Source: Blastococcus saxobsidens
Lineage (GTDB): Bacteria > Actinomycetota > Actinomycetes > Mycobacteriales > Geodermatophilaceae
Length of the DNA stretch: 64,000 nt
Direction of reading: 5' to 3'
Assembly: GCF_002938435.1 (NCBI RefSeq)
Contig: NZ_POQT01000008.1
Span: forward strand, 96,040-160,039
Part shown: positions 54,753 through 63,629 of the stretch, in pieces
Position numbering within the stretch: the first letter of the stretch is position 1
How the letters are laid out: each line of letters opens with the position of its first letter
The notes under the pieces: generated by a model
Told to the model about the DNA's origin: nothing
Seen by the model: only the letters and a program-made list of their open reading frames with translations
Databases searched by the model: none
Translations under genes and position numbers: made by a program

Positions 54753-56042
54753 ATGAGCAGCACCGTCACCGGTACGCCCGAGACCGTCTTCACGTACGGC
54801 GCGCCCCAGTTGAAGTTCGGCAGCGGCGCGTCGGACGAGATCGGCTACGACCTCAGCCGGTACGGGGTCCGCCGGGTGCTCGTCGTGACCGATCCGGGGG
54901 TGGCGGCCACCGGTCATCCGCAGCGCGTGGCCGACCAGATGGCGCAGTTCGGCATCGAGGCGCGGGTGTTCGACGGCGTGCACGTCGAGCCGACCGACGT
55001 CAGCCTCGTCGCCGCCATCGAGGAGGCGCGCTCGACCGGGCCGTGGGACGCGTTCGTCGCGGTCGGCGGCGGGTCGAGCATCGACACCGCCAAGGCGATC
55101 AACCTGCTCACGACCAACCCCGGCGAGCTCATGGACTACGTGAACGTGCCGGTGGGGAAGGGGCAGGCGCCGCCGGAGCCCCTCAAGCCGCTGGTCGCCG
55201 TCCCGACCACGACCGGCACCGGCGCGGAGAGCACCACGATCTGCGTGATGGACGTGATCTCGGCGCGGGTGAAGACCGGGATCAGCCACGCGCGGCTGCG
55301 GCCCACCCTCGCCGTGATCGACCCGGACCTGACGTTCACCCAGCCGTCCGGCGTGACCGCGGCATCGGGGATGGACATCCTCTGCCACGCGCTGGAGAGC
55401 TACACCGCCCGCTGGTACACCACCTACGACCACCGGACGCCGGAGCAGCGGGTGCCCTACTGCGGGTCCAACCCGATCTCGGACATGTGGTCGGAGAAGG
55501 CGCTGACCCTGCTGGCCGGCTCCTTCCGCACCGCCGTGCGCGACGGCGAGGACGCCCAGGCGCGTGCGGACATGGCGATCGCGGCGACGTTCGCCGGCAT
55601 GGGCTTCGGCAACGCCGGGGTGCACATCCCGCACGCCAACGCCTACCCGATCGCCGGGCAGGTGAAGGGCTTCCACCCCAAGGACTACCCGGCCGGCGAG
55701 GCGATGGTCCCGCACGGGATGTCGGTGTCGCTCACCGCGCCGGAGGCCTTCCGGTTCACCTTCGACGCATCCCCCGAGCGGCACGTCCGGGCCGCCGAGC
55801 TGCTCGCGCCCGGCGCCGACCGCCCCGCGGACCTCGTCGAGTTCCTGCCCACCGTGCTGGCCGACCTCATGCGCGACATCGACATGCCCAACGGGATCGG
55901 CGCCGTCGGGTTCGACGAGGGCGACATCCCCGACCTGGTCGAGGGCACGATGAAGCAGCAGCGGCTGCTCGCCACGAGCCCCAAGGCGGTCACCGAGGAC
56001 GACGCCGCCGGGATCTTCCGGCGCTCGATCGAGCTGTGGTGA
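54753..56042 (+). CDS. iron-containing alcohol dehydrogenase, hydroxyacid-oxoacid transhydrogenase-like
   Basis: 429 residues. NAD site GGGSSIDTAKAINLL, family motif VPTTTGTGAESTT, and metal His ligands in HALESY, HIPHANAYPI and PHGMSVSL. The length and HPKDYPAGEAMVPHGMSVSLTAPEAF agree with the ADHFE1/HOT subgroup, which oxidises 4-hydroxybutyrate with 2-oxoglutarate as acceptor. The ATG follows GGGGGAAGCC. The end is 6 bases from the convergent LLM gene. Confidence 0.88.
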   Translation: MSSTVTGTPETVFTYGAPQLKFGSGASDEIGYDLSRYGVRRVLVVTDPGVAATGHPQRVADQMAQFGIEARVFDGVHVEPTDVSLVAAIEEARSTGPWDAFVAVGGGSSIDTAKAINLLTTNPGELMDYVNVPVGKGQAPPEPLKPLVAVPTTTGTGAESTTICVMDVISARVKTGISHARLRPTLAVIDPDLTFTQPSGVTAASGMDILCHALESYTARWYTTYDHRTPEQRVPYCGSNPISDMWSEKALTLLAGSFRTAVRDGEDAQARADMAIAATFAGMGFGNAGVHIPHANAYPIAGQVKGFHPKDYPAGEAMVPHGMSVSLTAPEAFRFTFDASPERHVRAAELLAPGADRPADLVEFLPTVLADLMRDIDMPNGIGAVGFDEGDIPDLVEGTMKQQRLLATSPKAVTEDDAAGIFRRSIELW

Positions 56043-56048
56043 GCCCGC

Positions 56049-57038
56049 TCAGCTGAACATCGCGGCCAGCGCCGCGTCGGACTCGGCGAGGGCGTCGCGG
56101 TCGAAGGTGCTGCTGCCGGCCACCAGCTCGGCGGCGCCGGTGCGGTCCAGCAGCTCGGCGAGCCGGCTCTCCACCTGGGACGGGGTGCCGGCGATGGCCG
56201 CCGCGGCGGTCTGCTCCAGGTACTGCTGCTGGCGTGGAGTGCGGGAGGCGGCCCGGACGGCGGCCACCGGCTCGAGCGCGGGGAAGGCCCCTTCGGTCCG
56301 CGACCGCGCCATGGCCCACGCCTCGGGCAGCAGCAGGTCGGCGGCCTCGGCGGCGGTGTCGGCCACCAGCACGTCCAGGCTGATCGACACCCGCGGCTCC
56401 GGCTGCTGCGCCGACGGCCGGAAGTCCCGCCGGTAGCCGGCCAGGGCCTGCAGTCCGGGCCCCGGGTCGCCGGCCACGCCCAGCAGGGGGCCGCCGACGA
56501 TCACCGGCAGACCCAGCGCCGCGGCCACCTGCAGGCCTCGGCCGGTGGCGAGCACGTGCACGGGTACGGAACCGACCGGCTGCGGGCGCAGCGTGATCTC
56601 CGCGGTCCCGGTCAGGAAGGCGCGCAGCTCGGCCAGGTCGGCGGCGAAGTCGCGCTCGGCCTCCCGCAGCGCACGGCGCACCGGCGCGGTGAAGCCGGGG
56701 GAGCGGCCCAGGCCGAGATCGACCCGGCGGGGGGCGAAGGCCGACAGCGTGGCGAACTGCTCGGCGACGACGAGCGGCTGGTGGTGCGGCAGCATCACGC
56801 CGGCCGAGCCGAGCCGGATGCTCGTCGTCCGCGCGGCGACGGCGGTCAGCAGCACCGCGGGTGCGGCACCGGCGATGCCCGGCACCCCGTGGTGCTCGGC
56901 CACCCAGAACCGGCCGAACCCGAGCTGCTCGGCGCGGGCCGCACGGGCCACGGCGCCGGTGAGCGCTGCATCGTCCGGCTCACCCACCCGGGTGCGGGCC
57001 CGGTCCAGCAGGGACAGCCGGGGCCTCGGGGCGATCAC
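56049..57038 (-). CDS. LLM-class (luciferase-like) flavin-dependent oxidoreductase
   Basis: 329 residues of the bacterial luciferase-like barrel: FWVAEHHGVPGIAG, IRLGSAGVMLPHHQPLVVAEQFATL and VDLGLGRSPG. Members are FMNH2 monooxygenases or F420/FMN reductases. The GTG start is the furthest usable in the frame. No substrate can be assigned. Confidence 0.87.
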   Translation of the reverse strand: MIAPRPRLSLLDRARTRVGEPDDAALTGAVARAARAEQLGFGRFWVAEHHGVPGIAGAAPAVLLTAVAARTTSIRLGSAGVMLPHHQPLVVAEQFATLSAFAPRRVDLGLGRSPGFTAPVRRALREAERDFAADLAELRAFLTGTAEITLRPQPVGSVPVHVLATGRGLQVAAALGLPVIVGGPLLGVAGDPGPGLQALAGYRRDFRPSAQQPEPRVSISLDVLVADTAAEAADLLLPEAWAMARSRTEGAFPALEPVAAVRAASRTPRQQQYLEQTAAAAIAGTPSQVESRLAELLDRTGAAELVAGSSTFDRDALAESDAALAAMFS

Positions 57039-57099
57039 GCCTCTGCCAGCACCGCCCGGGCCGGAGGTGTTCCGGTCGCCCGTCCGCCGGGGGAGCGGA

Positions 57100-57516
57100 T
57101 CAGCGGGGCGCGATGACGGTCTTGGTCACCTGGCCGGTGGCGACGAGCTGGCCATCGACGGTCGCCTCCGCGCGCATGAAGGCCACGGCGCGGCCGCGGC
57201 GCAGCACCGTCGCGGTGACGTCCACGGTGGCGCCGGCCCTGACCGGCCGGAGCAGCGACGCCGACACGTCGTGGGTGACGGCGTGCTCTCCGTCGGCGAG
57301 GGAGGGGAGCAGCGCGAGGAACGACGCGACGTCGAGCAGGGCGTAGACGACGCCGCCGTGCAGCATGCCGGCCGGGTTCTGCGCGGCGGTGCCGACGGGG
57401 AAGCGGATGCCGGCCGACGGATCGGCGTCGTCGCGGAGCTCCACGCCGAGGAACCGGTGCAGCGGGATGTCCAGCACGGCCTGCACGGAAGCCTCAGGTG
57501 CTCGGTCGGAGGGCAC
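57100..57516 (-). CDS. PaaI-type hotdog thioesterase
   Basis: 138 residues. NPAGMLHGGVVYALLDVASFLAL holds the family HGG motif and the catalytic acidic residue. It hydrolyses acyl- or phenylacetyl-CoA thioesters. The GTG at 57516 gives a normal family length; further upstream the frame is Pro/Gly-rich without family features. Confidence 0.87.
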   Translation of the reverse strand: MPSDRAPEASVQAVLDIPLHRFLGVELRDDADPSAGIRFPVGTAAQNPAGMLHGGVVYALLDVASFLALLPSLADGEHAVTHDVSASLLRPVRAGATVDVTATVLRRGRAVAFMRAEATVDGQLVATGQVTKTVIAPR

Positions 57517-57708
57517 GGGCGCCGCCTCTCGTCGGGATGTCCCGGCAGCCTCGCACGCGGCCCAGGTCGGCCCGTGAGGTGGCCGGTCGGCCGTGGACGA
57601 CGCCGTCCACAGGTCGGCTGGGCGTCCACACGGGCGTCCTGGCGCGCCGCTCGCCAGGTGGCCGCCGCTTAGGCTGACGCCCCAGTTCAGCAACCGAGGA
57701 GGGCGGCC

Positions 57709-58131
57709 GTGGGCATGTACGGGGACCCCGACGCCCTGGACGCGCTGGCGGCCGAGCTCTCCCAGCGCGCCCGGGAGGTGCGCGCCGCGGGGGAGGAGCA
57801 CCGCCGCGAGGGCGAGCGCGCGCGGTGGGTGTCCGAAGCCGCCTCGGCCTACCGCCGCCAGCTCAGCCGGGACTGCGCGGCCGTGGACTCCGCGGCCGAC
57901 GAGATGGAACAGGCCGCCGACGAGCTGCGCCGGCACGCCGACGAGGTGCGGTCGCGCCTCGAAGCGATCGCCCGCGCCGAGCGGGCGGTGCGGGCGTGGC
58001 TCGCCGAGCAGACCGCCCGCGGCGGTGCGCTGCTCGACGACGTCGGCGACGTCCTGGGCGAGCTCCCCGACGCCGGTGCAGATGCCTGGCGCTCCGTGTC
58101 CGGGCAGCTGAGCAGGCTGGGCCTGTGGTGA
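57709..58131 (+). CDS. WXG100-like helical protein (ESX-type substrate candidate)
   Basis: 140 residues, almost wholly helical. A first amphipathic helix (DALDALAAELSQRAREVRAA), a turn at ERARWVSEAASAYRRQL, and a second helix (AADEMEQAADELRRHADEVR) reproduce the WXG100 hairpin, but with WVS in place of WxG. A further 45 residues follow. The GTG follows AGGAGGGCGGCC; an ATG two codons on is possible. It heads a four-gene unit. Confidence 0.65.
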   Translation: MGMYGDPDALDALAAELSQRAREVRAAGEEHRREGERARWVSEAASAYRRQLSRDCAAVDSAADEMEQAADELRRHADEVRSRLEAIARAERAVRAWLAEQTARGGALLDDVGDVLGELPDAGADAWRSVSGQLSRLGLW

Positions 58132-58901
58132 GCGCGGCGCCGCGGCGGCTGACCCTCACCGCCGGTGAGTGGGCGGTGTTGACCGACGGTCGGGTGGGCA
58201 CGGCCCCGGGCGCCTTCGCGCCCGTGGCGATGACCCCGGAGGACCGGGACGGCGCCTTGGCCTCGCTGGCGCGGGCAGCGGTGGTGGACGCCGCCGACGG
58301 TGCGCCGGTGCCGGCGGTGGCCGCCCAGCTCCAGCTGCTCCGCCGTCCGCTGCTCACGCTCCGGTTGCAGATCTCCGGCCGCGCAGGGATCCGCCAGGGC
58401 TGGTTCGCCGTGCGGTCCGGGGTGGTGGCCGGCGTGCTGACGCTCGCCGACGGCCGCAGGGAGCTCTCGCTGGCCCCCGAGGTGCGGCTGGGCCCCGAGC
58501 TGGCACGCGCGGTGCCCGCTGCCGGCGAGGTCACCGGGCCGTGGCCGGCCGAGCAGGAGCCGGGCGACGGCATGCCGCTCACCGGGCAGTTGCCGCTCGC
58601 GCTGCTGGAGGACCGGCCGTCGCCGGGCAGCACGCCCGAGGAACTGGCGCTGGCGCAGGAGCTGGAGCGGCGGGCGGCGGGCTCGCTGAGCTGCCTGGTG
58701 CTCGGTCGCGCCGGCGGCGGAATGGCGGCCGGGCAGGTGTCGTGGCTGGCGACGGACACGGGCTGGACCGGCCTGCGCCCGCGGCCGGACGGCTCGGCCC
58801 GCCGTCCGGTCGACCTGGTGCCCGTGGAGCCGGCCGACCTGGGCACGTGGGTCACCCCCACCGTCGCCGCCCTGCTGGAGGGGACCGATGAGCAGTCCTG
58901 A
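58128..58901 (+). CDS. EspG-like ESX secretion-associated protein
   Basis: 257 residues. The opening LTLTAGEWAVLTDGR and the alternating strand/helix layout resemble EspG, the cytoplasmic chaperone of ESX substrates; this is a fold-level guess without a diagnostic motif. The GTG overlaps the WXG100-like gene stop (GTGA), and the end overlaps the next gene by 14 bases, so all should be co-translated. An unrelated EspG-sized actinobacterial protein is the alternative. Confidence 0.5.
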   Translation: MSAAPRRLTLTAGEWAVLTDGRVGTAPGAFAPVAMTPEDRDGALASLARAAVVDAADGAPVPAVAAQLQLLRRPLLTLRLQISGRAGIRQGWFAVRSGVVAGVLTLADGRRELSLAPEVRLGPELARAVPAAGEVTGPWPAEQEPGDGMPLTGQLPLALLEDRPSPGSTPEELALAQELERRAAGSLSCLVLGRAGGGMAAGQVSWLATDTGWTGLRPRPDGSARRPVDLVPVEPADLGTWVTPTVAALLEGTDEQS

Positions 58902-60288
58902 GATCTCGGTCAGCGGCGGCGCCGGGGGTATCGAGGCCGAGCTGGCCGATCTCGTCGCGCTCGCCCGGAGCAGCAGCGAGCTGGCGGAGGAGCTGGCGTC
59001 GACCAGCCTCACCTGCCACGGGCTGCTGGCCGACCCCGACCTGCTCGCCTCGGCCGTGCTCGACCCCGCCGGCGTGGCGCGGTTCAGCGCGGCCCTGCTC
59101 GACGCGCTGGACGGCCCGCGCGGCCTCACCGTGCTCGCGGCCACCTTCGCCGCCCGGGCGATCACGCTGCAGGGGGCAGCCGCCGCCTACGAGGCCGCCG
59201 ACGCCGCGCTCGCCGAGTTGGCCGACACCGTCGACTGGGCGCAGGGCTTCTTCTGGCCGGCCACGGTGGGCGGTCTGCTTCTCGAGGGCGCCGGCCGGCT
59301 GCTGGCCGACCCCGTGGGCACGGCGGTCGACACCGCCGCCCTGGTCGACGACCCGGAGCGCTGGCTCACCGAGCACCCCGGCGTGGTCGACGAGCTGGTG
59401 GGGTCGCTGCCCGGCGCCGGCAGCCTGGTCGGTGTCCTCACCGGCGGGCTGGCCTCACCGTGGCTGTGCGGCGGGGACGTCCGCTCGGCGGCGCGCCGCC
59501 TCGGGCTGCTGTGGCCCGACGGGACGCCGGTCGTGACCACGCTGCCCGACGACGACAAGGTCGGCGCGGTCACCCCGCCGCGGACCGTGGCCGACCTGAT
59601 GGTGGCGCTCAACCGCCGGGCGACCGCATCGCGCGCGGAGCAGGACCAGATCGACGTCCGGGTCCTCACCCACGCGGACGGCACCCGCGCCTACATCGTC
59701 GACATCCCCGGCACGGCCGACTGGAGCCTGCCGGGCGGCCCGGTGAACCCGCAGACGCACGACCTCGGCACCAACGTGCGGGTGCTCGGCGGGGACGTGA
59801 CCACCCGCCAGGAGGCGATCGCCGAGGCGCTGCGCCGAGCGGGTGCCGGTCCCAGCGATCCAGTCATGCTGGTCGGCCACAGCCAGGGCGGCATGGTCGC
59901 CGCCCAGGCGGCCCACGACGCCCGCACCCCGGCGTTCGACTTCGACGTGCGGAGCGTGGTCACCGCCGGGTCGCCGATCGCGCGGGCCGGCGTACCGCCG
60001 TCGGTGCAGGTGCTGGCGCTGGAGAACGCGCACGACGTCGTTCCGCACCTGGACAGCCGGAAGAACGACGACGACCCCAACGTCACCACCGTCACCTTCG
60101 ACGTGCAGCGGGGGAGCATCGGCGACAACCACGGCATCGCCGGCGCCTACCAGTACGGTGCGGAGGCCGTCGACCGCAGCGATGATCCGTCGATCGCCGC
60201 CTTCCGCGTCCACTCCGCACCGTTCTTCGTGCGGCCCGGCGAGCAGGCCACCGTGGTGGCCCACGTCTACGAGATCGGCAGGAAGTGA
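58888..60288 (+). CDS. lipase-like alpha/beta hydrolase with helical N-terminal domain
   Basis: 466 residues. The first 130 are helical and resemble ESX-substrate targeting hairpins; the C-terminal part (about 230-440) is an alpha/beta hydrolase with nucleophile GHSQGGMVAA, a following Asp in NAHDVVPHLDS and His in NHGIAGAY. No signal peptide is visible, so export by an ESX-type system is a reasonable inference. It may be a lipase or esterase acting outside the cell. Confidence 0.78.
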   Translation: MSSPEISVSGGAGGIEAELADLVALARSSSELAEELASTSLTCHGLLADPDLLASAVLDPAGVARFSAALLDALDGPRGLTVLAATFAARAITLQGAAAAYEAADAALAELADTVDWAQGFFWPATVGGLLLEGAGRLLADPVGTAVDTAALVDDPERWLTEHPGVVDELVGSLPGAGSLVGVLTGGLASPWLCGGDVRSAARRLGLLWPDGTPVVTTLPDDDKVGAVTPPRTVADLMVALNRRATASRAEQDQIDVRVLTHADGTRAYIVDIPGTADWSLPGGPVNPQTHDLGTNVRVLGGDVTTRQEAIAEALRRAGAGPSDPVMLVGHSQGGMVAAQAAHDARTPAFDFDVRSVVTAGSPIARAGVPPSVQVLALENAHDVVPHLDSRKNDDDPNVTTVTFDVQRGSIGDNHGIAGAYQYGAEAVDRSDDPSIAAFRVHSAPFFVRPGEQATVVAHVYEIGRK

Positions 60289-60752
60289 CCCGAGTGCCCA
60301 CCACCCGCGGCCGCGCGCGTCGAGCCGCCCGGATCTCCGTGCTGCCGCTCGGCGCCGTCCTGCTGGCCGGCTGCGCCTTCGCGACCGGGGGAGCGGCCTC
60401 GCCCAGCAGCAGCCCTGCCGAGGACCCGGCGGCGGCGGTCGGCGCGGACATCGAGCGGCAGCTGCTCGCGCGGGACGACGTGGCCGACGCCGAGGTCCGC
60501 TACCGCGACGACGTCACCGTGCCGGCGAGCGCGGCCGTGGACGTGACGATGGAGCCCGGCGCCGACGCCGAGGCGCTCGCCGACGAGGCCGTGCGGCTGG
60601 TGTGGCTGAGCGCCCTCGAACCGCTGCACTCGATCACGCTGGAGATCGGCGACCCCGAGGACCCGCCGAGCGGCGTCTCCCGGATCGTCGACCTGCTGGA
60701 CGACGCGCAGCGCGACGCGATCGAGAGCGAGCACGGCCCCCGTCCGGAGTAG
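60285..60752 (+). CDS. small lipoprotein, last gene of the ESX-like unit
   Basis: 155 residues. The signal peptide ends with the lipobox LLAGC near residue 30; a Ser/Pro linker and a small alpha/beta domain follow (RQLLARDDVADAEVRYRDDV, ITLEIGDPEDPP). No named family recognised. The GTG overlaps the lipase stop (GTGA). A weak hairpin at 60772-60793 (CGTCCG/CGGACG) may terminate the unit. Confidence 0.78.
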   Translation: MTRVPTTRGRARRAARISVLPLGAVLLAGCAFATGGAASPSSSPAEDPAAAVGADIERQLLARDDVADAEVRYRDDVTVPASAAVDVTMEPGADAEALADEAVRLVWLSALEPLHSITLEIGDPEDPPSGVSRIVDLLDDAQRDAIESEHGPRPE

Positions 60753-60812
60753 CCGGCGGGGTGCGGGCAAGCGTCCGGGAGTCCGCTCGGACGTAACCGG
60801 TGAACAACTCGG

Positions 60813-60854
60813 TGGGGCGGGTGGGGCTCGAACCCACGACCCAGGGATTATGAG
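60813..60854 (-). other. attL: 3' half of tRNA-Met(CAU)
   Basis: Read on the minus strand the 42 bases run from the anticodon loop CTCATAA, through the 3' anticodon stem, variable loop and T arm (GTGGG TTCGAGC CCCAC), to acceptor strand CCGCCCC and discriminator A at 60813. The matching 5' acceptor (GGGGCGG) and a D arm are absent upstream, and the 5' anticodon stem does not pair. It is therefore the duplicated attachment core, not a functional tRNA. Confidence 0.7.
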
Positions 60855-61005
60855 CCCGGTCGACCAGGTGTCGGCGGCGGTCGGCCATGACCTCTGCGCG
60901 CCGTTTATGCAGGTCAGCCGCCTGTGGCCGTTCGCTCCCGTTCGGCCCTGGCCGTGAGTCGGCGGCGCGTCCGTGCCCACCGTGTGCCCACGGGCGAGGT
61001 GTGGC

Positions 61006-61161
61006 GTGACCGCCCGCGGCACGTGCGCTGTCTGCGGCGGCACGTACGCCGTCCGCCGGGACGGCACCCTGCGCACCCACTGGGAGAACGGCACCTCGCA
61101 CCGGTGCATGGGCTCCGGCTGGGCCCCGGCACCCCCCGAGACTGTCCCTGGCGTCCGCTAG
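61006..61161 (+). CDS. small zinc-ribbon protein, phage/plasmid type
   Basis: 51 residues: CAVCGGTYAVRRDGTLRTH then HRCMGSG, a Cys/His arrangement common in short proteins of actinobacterial phages and integrative elements. GAGG lies 6 bases before the GTG at 61006; a GTG at 60973 would add 11 residues. Function unknown. Confidence 0.6.
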   Translation: MTARGTCAVCGGTYAVRRDGTLRTHWENGTSHRCMGSGWAPAPPETVPGVR

Positions 61162-61238
61162 GAACAAGGCGGCCCCGCCCGGTGCGCAAACACCGGAACG
61201 GGGCCTTGATCACTCACCTGCATGGAGGAGAGAGACCC

Positions 61239-61688
61239 ATGAACGACGCTAGCGCCAACCCTGCCCCGCACCCCATCGCCCGATGGGTGGAAGTCGACGG
61301 GCAGGACATGCTCGAGGTGCGGTCCGGTGACCGCACGTGGCTGCTCACCGAGGACGAGGCCGGGGAACTGTCCCTGTTCCTCGACCGGACCGATGACCGG
61401 CCGGGCACGCCGCTGCCGTGCCCGCCCTGGTGCGAGTACGAGCCCGGCCACGGCTTCGACTCGGCCATGCCCGGCGGCGGGGAACTGGTTCGCTTCCACG
61501 GCCGCAACCTGGGCGAGCACCTGACGGTCGTCGCCGAGGAGCAGGCCGCCTCCAAGCGGGGACCGGTCACGGCCACCCGCGGCCCGTACCTGGACATCTC
61601 CGCGGAGGGCCCGTTCACCGCCGAGGATGCCCGGCAGCTCGCCGCGGGCATCGAGTCGGCCGTCGAGTTCCTGGCCGGCCTCCGGTGA
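61239..61688 (+). CDS. DUF6907-like protein, unknown function
   Basis: 149 residues. The core CPPWCEYEPGHGFD and LVRFHGRNLGEHLTV matches small actinobacterial element-borne proteins with a CP-W-C motif. The ATG follows GGAGGAGAGAGACCC. The stop overlaps the integrase start (GTGA). Family name is from memory. Confidence 0.7.
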   Translation: MNDASANPAPHPIARWVEVDGQDMLEVRSGDRTWLLTEDEAGELSLFLDRTDDRPGTPLPCPPWCEYEPGHGFDSAMPGGGELVRFHGRNLGEHLTVVAEEQAASKRGPVTATRGPYLDISAEGPFTAEDARQLAAGIESAVEFLAGLR

Positions 61689-62827
61689 GCATGACCGCCC
61701 GCCCCCTCCCGGAGGAGTGGCGGCAGCCGATCGCGGCGTGGGAGCAGCAGCTGCGCGCCGACGGGTTCACCGACAGCACGGTCTACGACCGCATCCGGGC
61801 GGTGCGCCGCGCCGCGCCCGCGTTCGCTGGCTGCCCCTGGCAGGTGACCTCCGAGGGGCTCACCGGCTACGCCGACGAGCAACCGTGGAGCGCACAGACC
61901 CGCGGCACGTGGCTGCGCAACGTCCGCCTGTTCTACGAGTTCGCCGTGACGAAAGGGTGGACCGACCGCACCCCCACCCCCGACCGGTACGCGGCGCTGG
62001 TGCGTCAACCGCAGGCCACGATCTGGGCTGTGGAGCTGGCCGCGTGGGCGGGCTGGCTGGCCGCGTCGGGGCAGAGCCCGAACACGGTCAAGCTGCGCAC
62101 CTACGTGCTGCGGCGGCTGGCCTGCGCCCACCCCGAGTGGGGGCCGTGGGACCTGGGCGCCGATGACCTCGCCGGGTGGCTCGGCGGGCTGGGGGTGGGT
62201 CCGGCGGCGCTGCGGGTGGCCCGGCAGTCGCTGCGGGCGTTCTACCGGTGGGGTGCGGCCACGGGCCGGGTGCGGGTGGATCCGTCCGCGGAGCTTCCGG
62301 CGGTCCGGCACCCCCGCGCGCTGCCCCGCCCGGTCCCGGACACGGTGATCGTGAGCGCCCTCGAGGAGGCCGACGAGCGGCAGCGGGACGCGATCGAGCT
62401 GGGCGCGGTCGCCGGGCTGCGGCGTTCGGAGATCGCCCGGGCGCGCACCGACGATCTGACGCGCCGGCCGGACGGCTGGTGGCTGCGGGTGGTCGGCAAG
62501 GGCGGGCAGGCGCGGGACGTGCCCCTACCCGACGAGCTCGGCGACCGGTTGGCGTCCCGCCCGGCGGGCTGGCTGTTCCCCAACGGCAAGGGCGGGCATC
62601 TGACCGCCGCCTACCTGGGGCGGCTGATGCGTGGGCGGCTGGCCGAGCACTGGACGCCGCACACCCTGCGGCACCGGTTCGCCTCCACCGCGTACGCCGC
62701 GCAGCGGGACTACCGGGCCGTGCAGGAGCTGCTGGGCCACGCCAACGTCAACACCACGATGATCTACACCGCGGTGCCCGAGGGCGCCCGGCGGGCGGCG
62801 GTGACCGCCGCCGCGATCATCGGCTGA
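61685..62827 (+). CDS. tyrosine recombinase (integrase)
   Basis: 380 residues. Catalytic Arg in AGLRRSEIAR, Lys in VGKGGQARDVPL, HxxR in HTLRHRFAS, His in LLGHANVNTT and Tyr in MIYTAVP. Before the catalytic domain there are two SAM-like core-binding stretches (about 10-100 and 115-200), more than usual. The GTG at 61685 overlaps the previous stop; an ATG two codons later is possible. It lies next to the tRNA-derived attL, as expected of a phage-type integrase. Confidence 0.92.
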   Translation: MSMTARPLPEEWRQPIAAWEQQLRADGFTDSTVYDRIRAVRRAAPAFAGCPWQVTSEGLTGYADEQPWSAQTRGTWLRNVRLFYEFAVTKGWTDRTPTPDRYAALVRQPQATIWAVELAAWAGWLAASGQSPNTVKLRTYVLRRLACAHPEWGPWDLGADDLAGWLGGLGVGPAALRVARQSLRAFYRWGAATGRVRVDPSAELPAVRHPRALPRPVPDTVIVSALEEADERQRDAIELGAVAGLRRSEIARARTDDLTRRPDGWWLRVVGKGGQARDVPLPDELGDRLASRPAGWLFPNGKGGHLTAAYLGRLMRGRLAEHWTPHTLRHRFASTAYAAQRDYRAVQELLGHANVNTTMIYTAVPEGARRAAVTAAAIIG

Positions 62828-62933
62828 GCAGGAGAAGTCCCCGGCCGGAAGCGGCGGGTAAGGACATGAGCGACGACGTCGGCCGCGTTGGACGTCACCC
62901 CTGCCAGGGTCGCTCGTGTCGCCGGGGCGCCAC

Positions 62934-62982
62934 CTGCAGGGCCGTCCCTGCCTTCTTGGGCGGGGCAGGGCCGGTCCTGCAG
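62934..62982. terminator. bidirectional terminator after the integrase gene
   Basis: A 19-base stem with two mismatches: 62934-62952 (CTGCAGG and CCCTGCC at the ends) pairs with 62964-62982, loop 11 bases. It separates the convergent integrase and WhiB-like genes. Confidence 0.7.
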
Positions 62983-62983
62983 C

Positions 62984-63616
62984 TCAGGCCACCGACCCCG
63001 GGGCCAGCTTCCCGGCGGCCACCGCCTGGGCCACGATCTGCCGCACACGGGCCGTCTTGACGCCGGTGGTCCGGTAGATCGCCCGGGCGGTCACCGGGCC
63101 ACCGGCGCGGCGTACCGCCCGCAGCACCTTCTCCTCCGGACTGAGCGGCCGCCGCCTCTGGGGCCGGCGTCCGCGGCGGATCGCGGCGTCGCCCTCCTTG
63201 GCCACGCGGTCAGCGATGTACCGACGTTTCGCTTCGCGGCAGTCCGCACAGGCGCGGCCGTCGTCCTCCTTGCAGCTCACGTATCTCGCGTACGTCCCAT
63301 GCTGCGCGGCGCCCGGGTTGGGGTAGCCGTGCCGGCGGGCCAGGCGCCTGCGGTCACCGGGGTCCAGGCCGCCGTACATGCCGTGCGCGATGGAGCCCTC
63401 CAGCGCCTCCAGCGCGCACGGGTAGCGGACCGGGCAGGCGGCGCACACCCGGCGTGCCACCGCGAACTGCGCGGCCTTGGTTGCGGCCGGCAGGTCGTCG
63501 TGGGGATGCCAGTAGTCGTGGTCGCGGGTGACCAGCCCGGCGCACGCCGCTGAGCGTGTCCAGGTCGGGGGTCGCAGCAGGGAAGGGGCCTTGTCCACAG
63601 GGTGACGGTCGGTCAC
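62984..63616 (-). CDS. long WhiB-family protein, element-borne
   Basis: 210 residues. The WhiB cluster ligands are in ACAGL, then CAACPVRYPC (CxxCxxxxxC), followed by the GMYGGLD turn. A second Cys group CKEDDGRACADC and a basic region lead to a C-terminal helix-turn-helix-like part (PVTARAIYRTTGVKTARVRQIVAQAV). Typical WhiB proteins have 80-130 residues, so the C-terminal half is extra. The GTG at 63616 lies 13 bases from the tape-measure stop. Confidence 0.85.
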   Translation of the reverse strand: MTDRHPVDKAPSLLRPPTWTRSAACAGLVTRDHDYWHPHDDLPAATKAAQFAVARRVCAACPVRYPCALEALEGSIAHGMYGGLDPGDRRRLARRHGYPNPGAAQHGTYARYVSCKEDDGRACADCREAKRRYIADRVAKEGDAAIRRGRRPQRRRPLSPEEKVLRAVRRAGGPVTARAIYRTTGVKTARVRQIVAQAVAAGKLAPGSVA

Positions 63617-63629
63617 GGTGTGGCAGGCC

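Noticed and set aside
51915..56042. Very long open frame (1375 codons) on the plus strand across the acyl-CoA ligase and cyclase genes
   Set aside because: It is antisense to two genes with clear family motifs and reads as His/Val/Arg-rich low-complexity sequence until it joins the real alcohol dehydrogenase gene at 54753. Long antisense frames are expected at this GC content.
60813..60890. Functional tRNA-Met gene on the minus strand
   Set aside because: The 5' acceptor strand, D arm and 5' anticodon stem are missing; only the 3' half matches.
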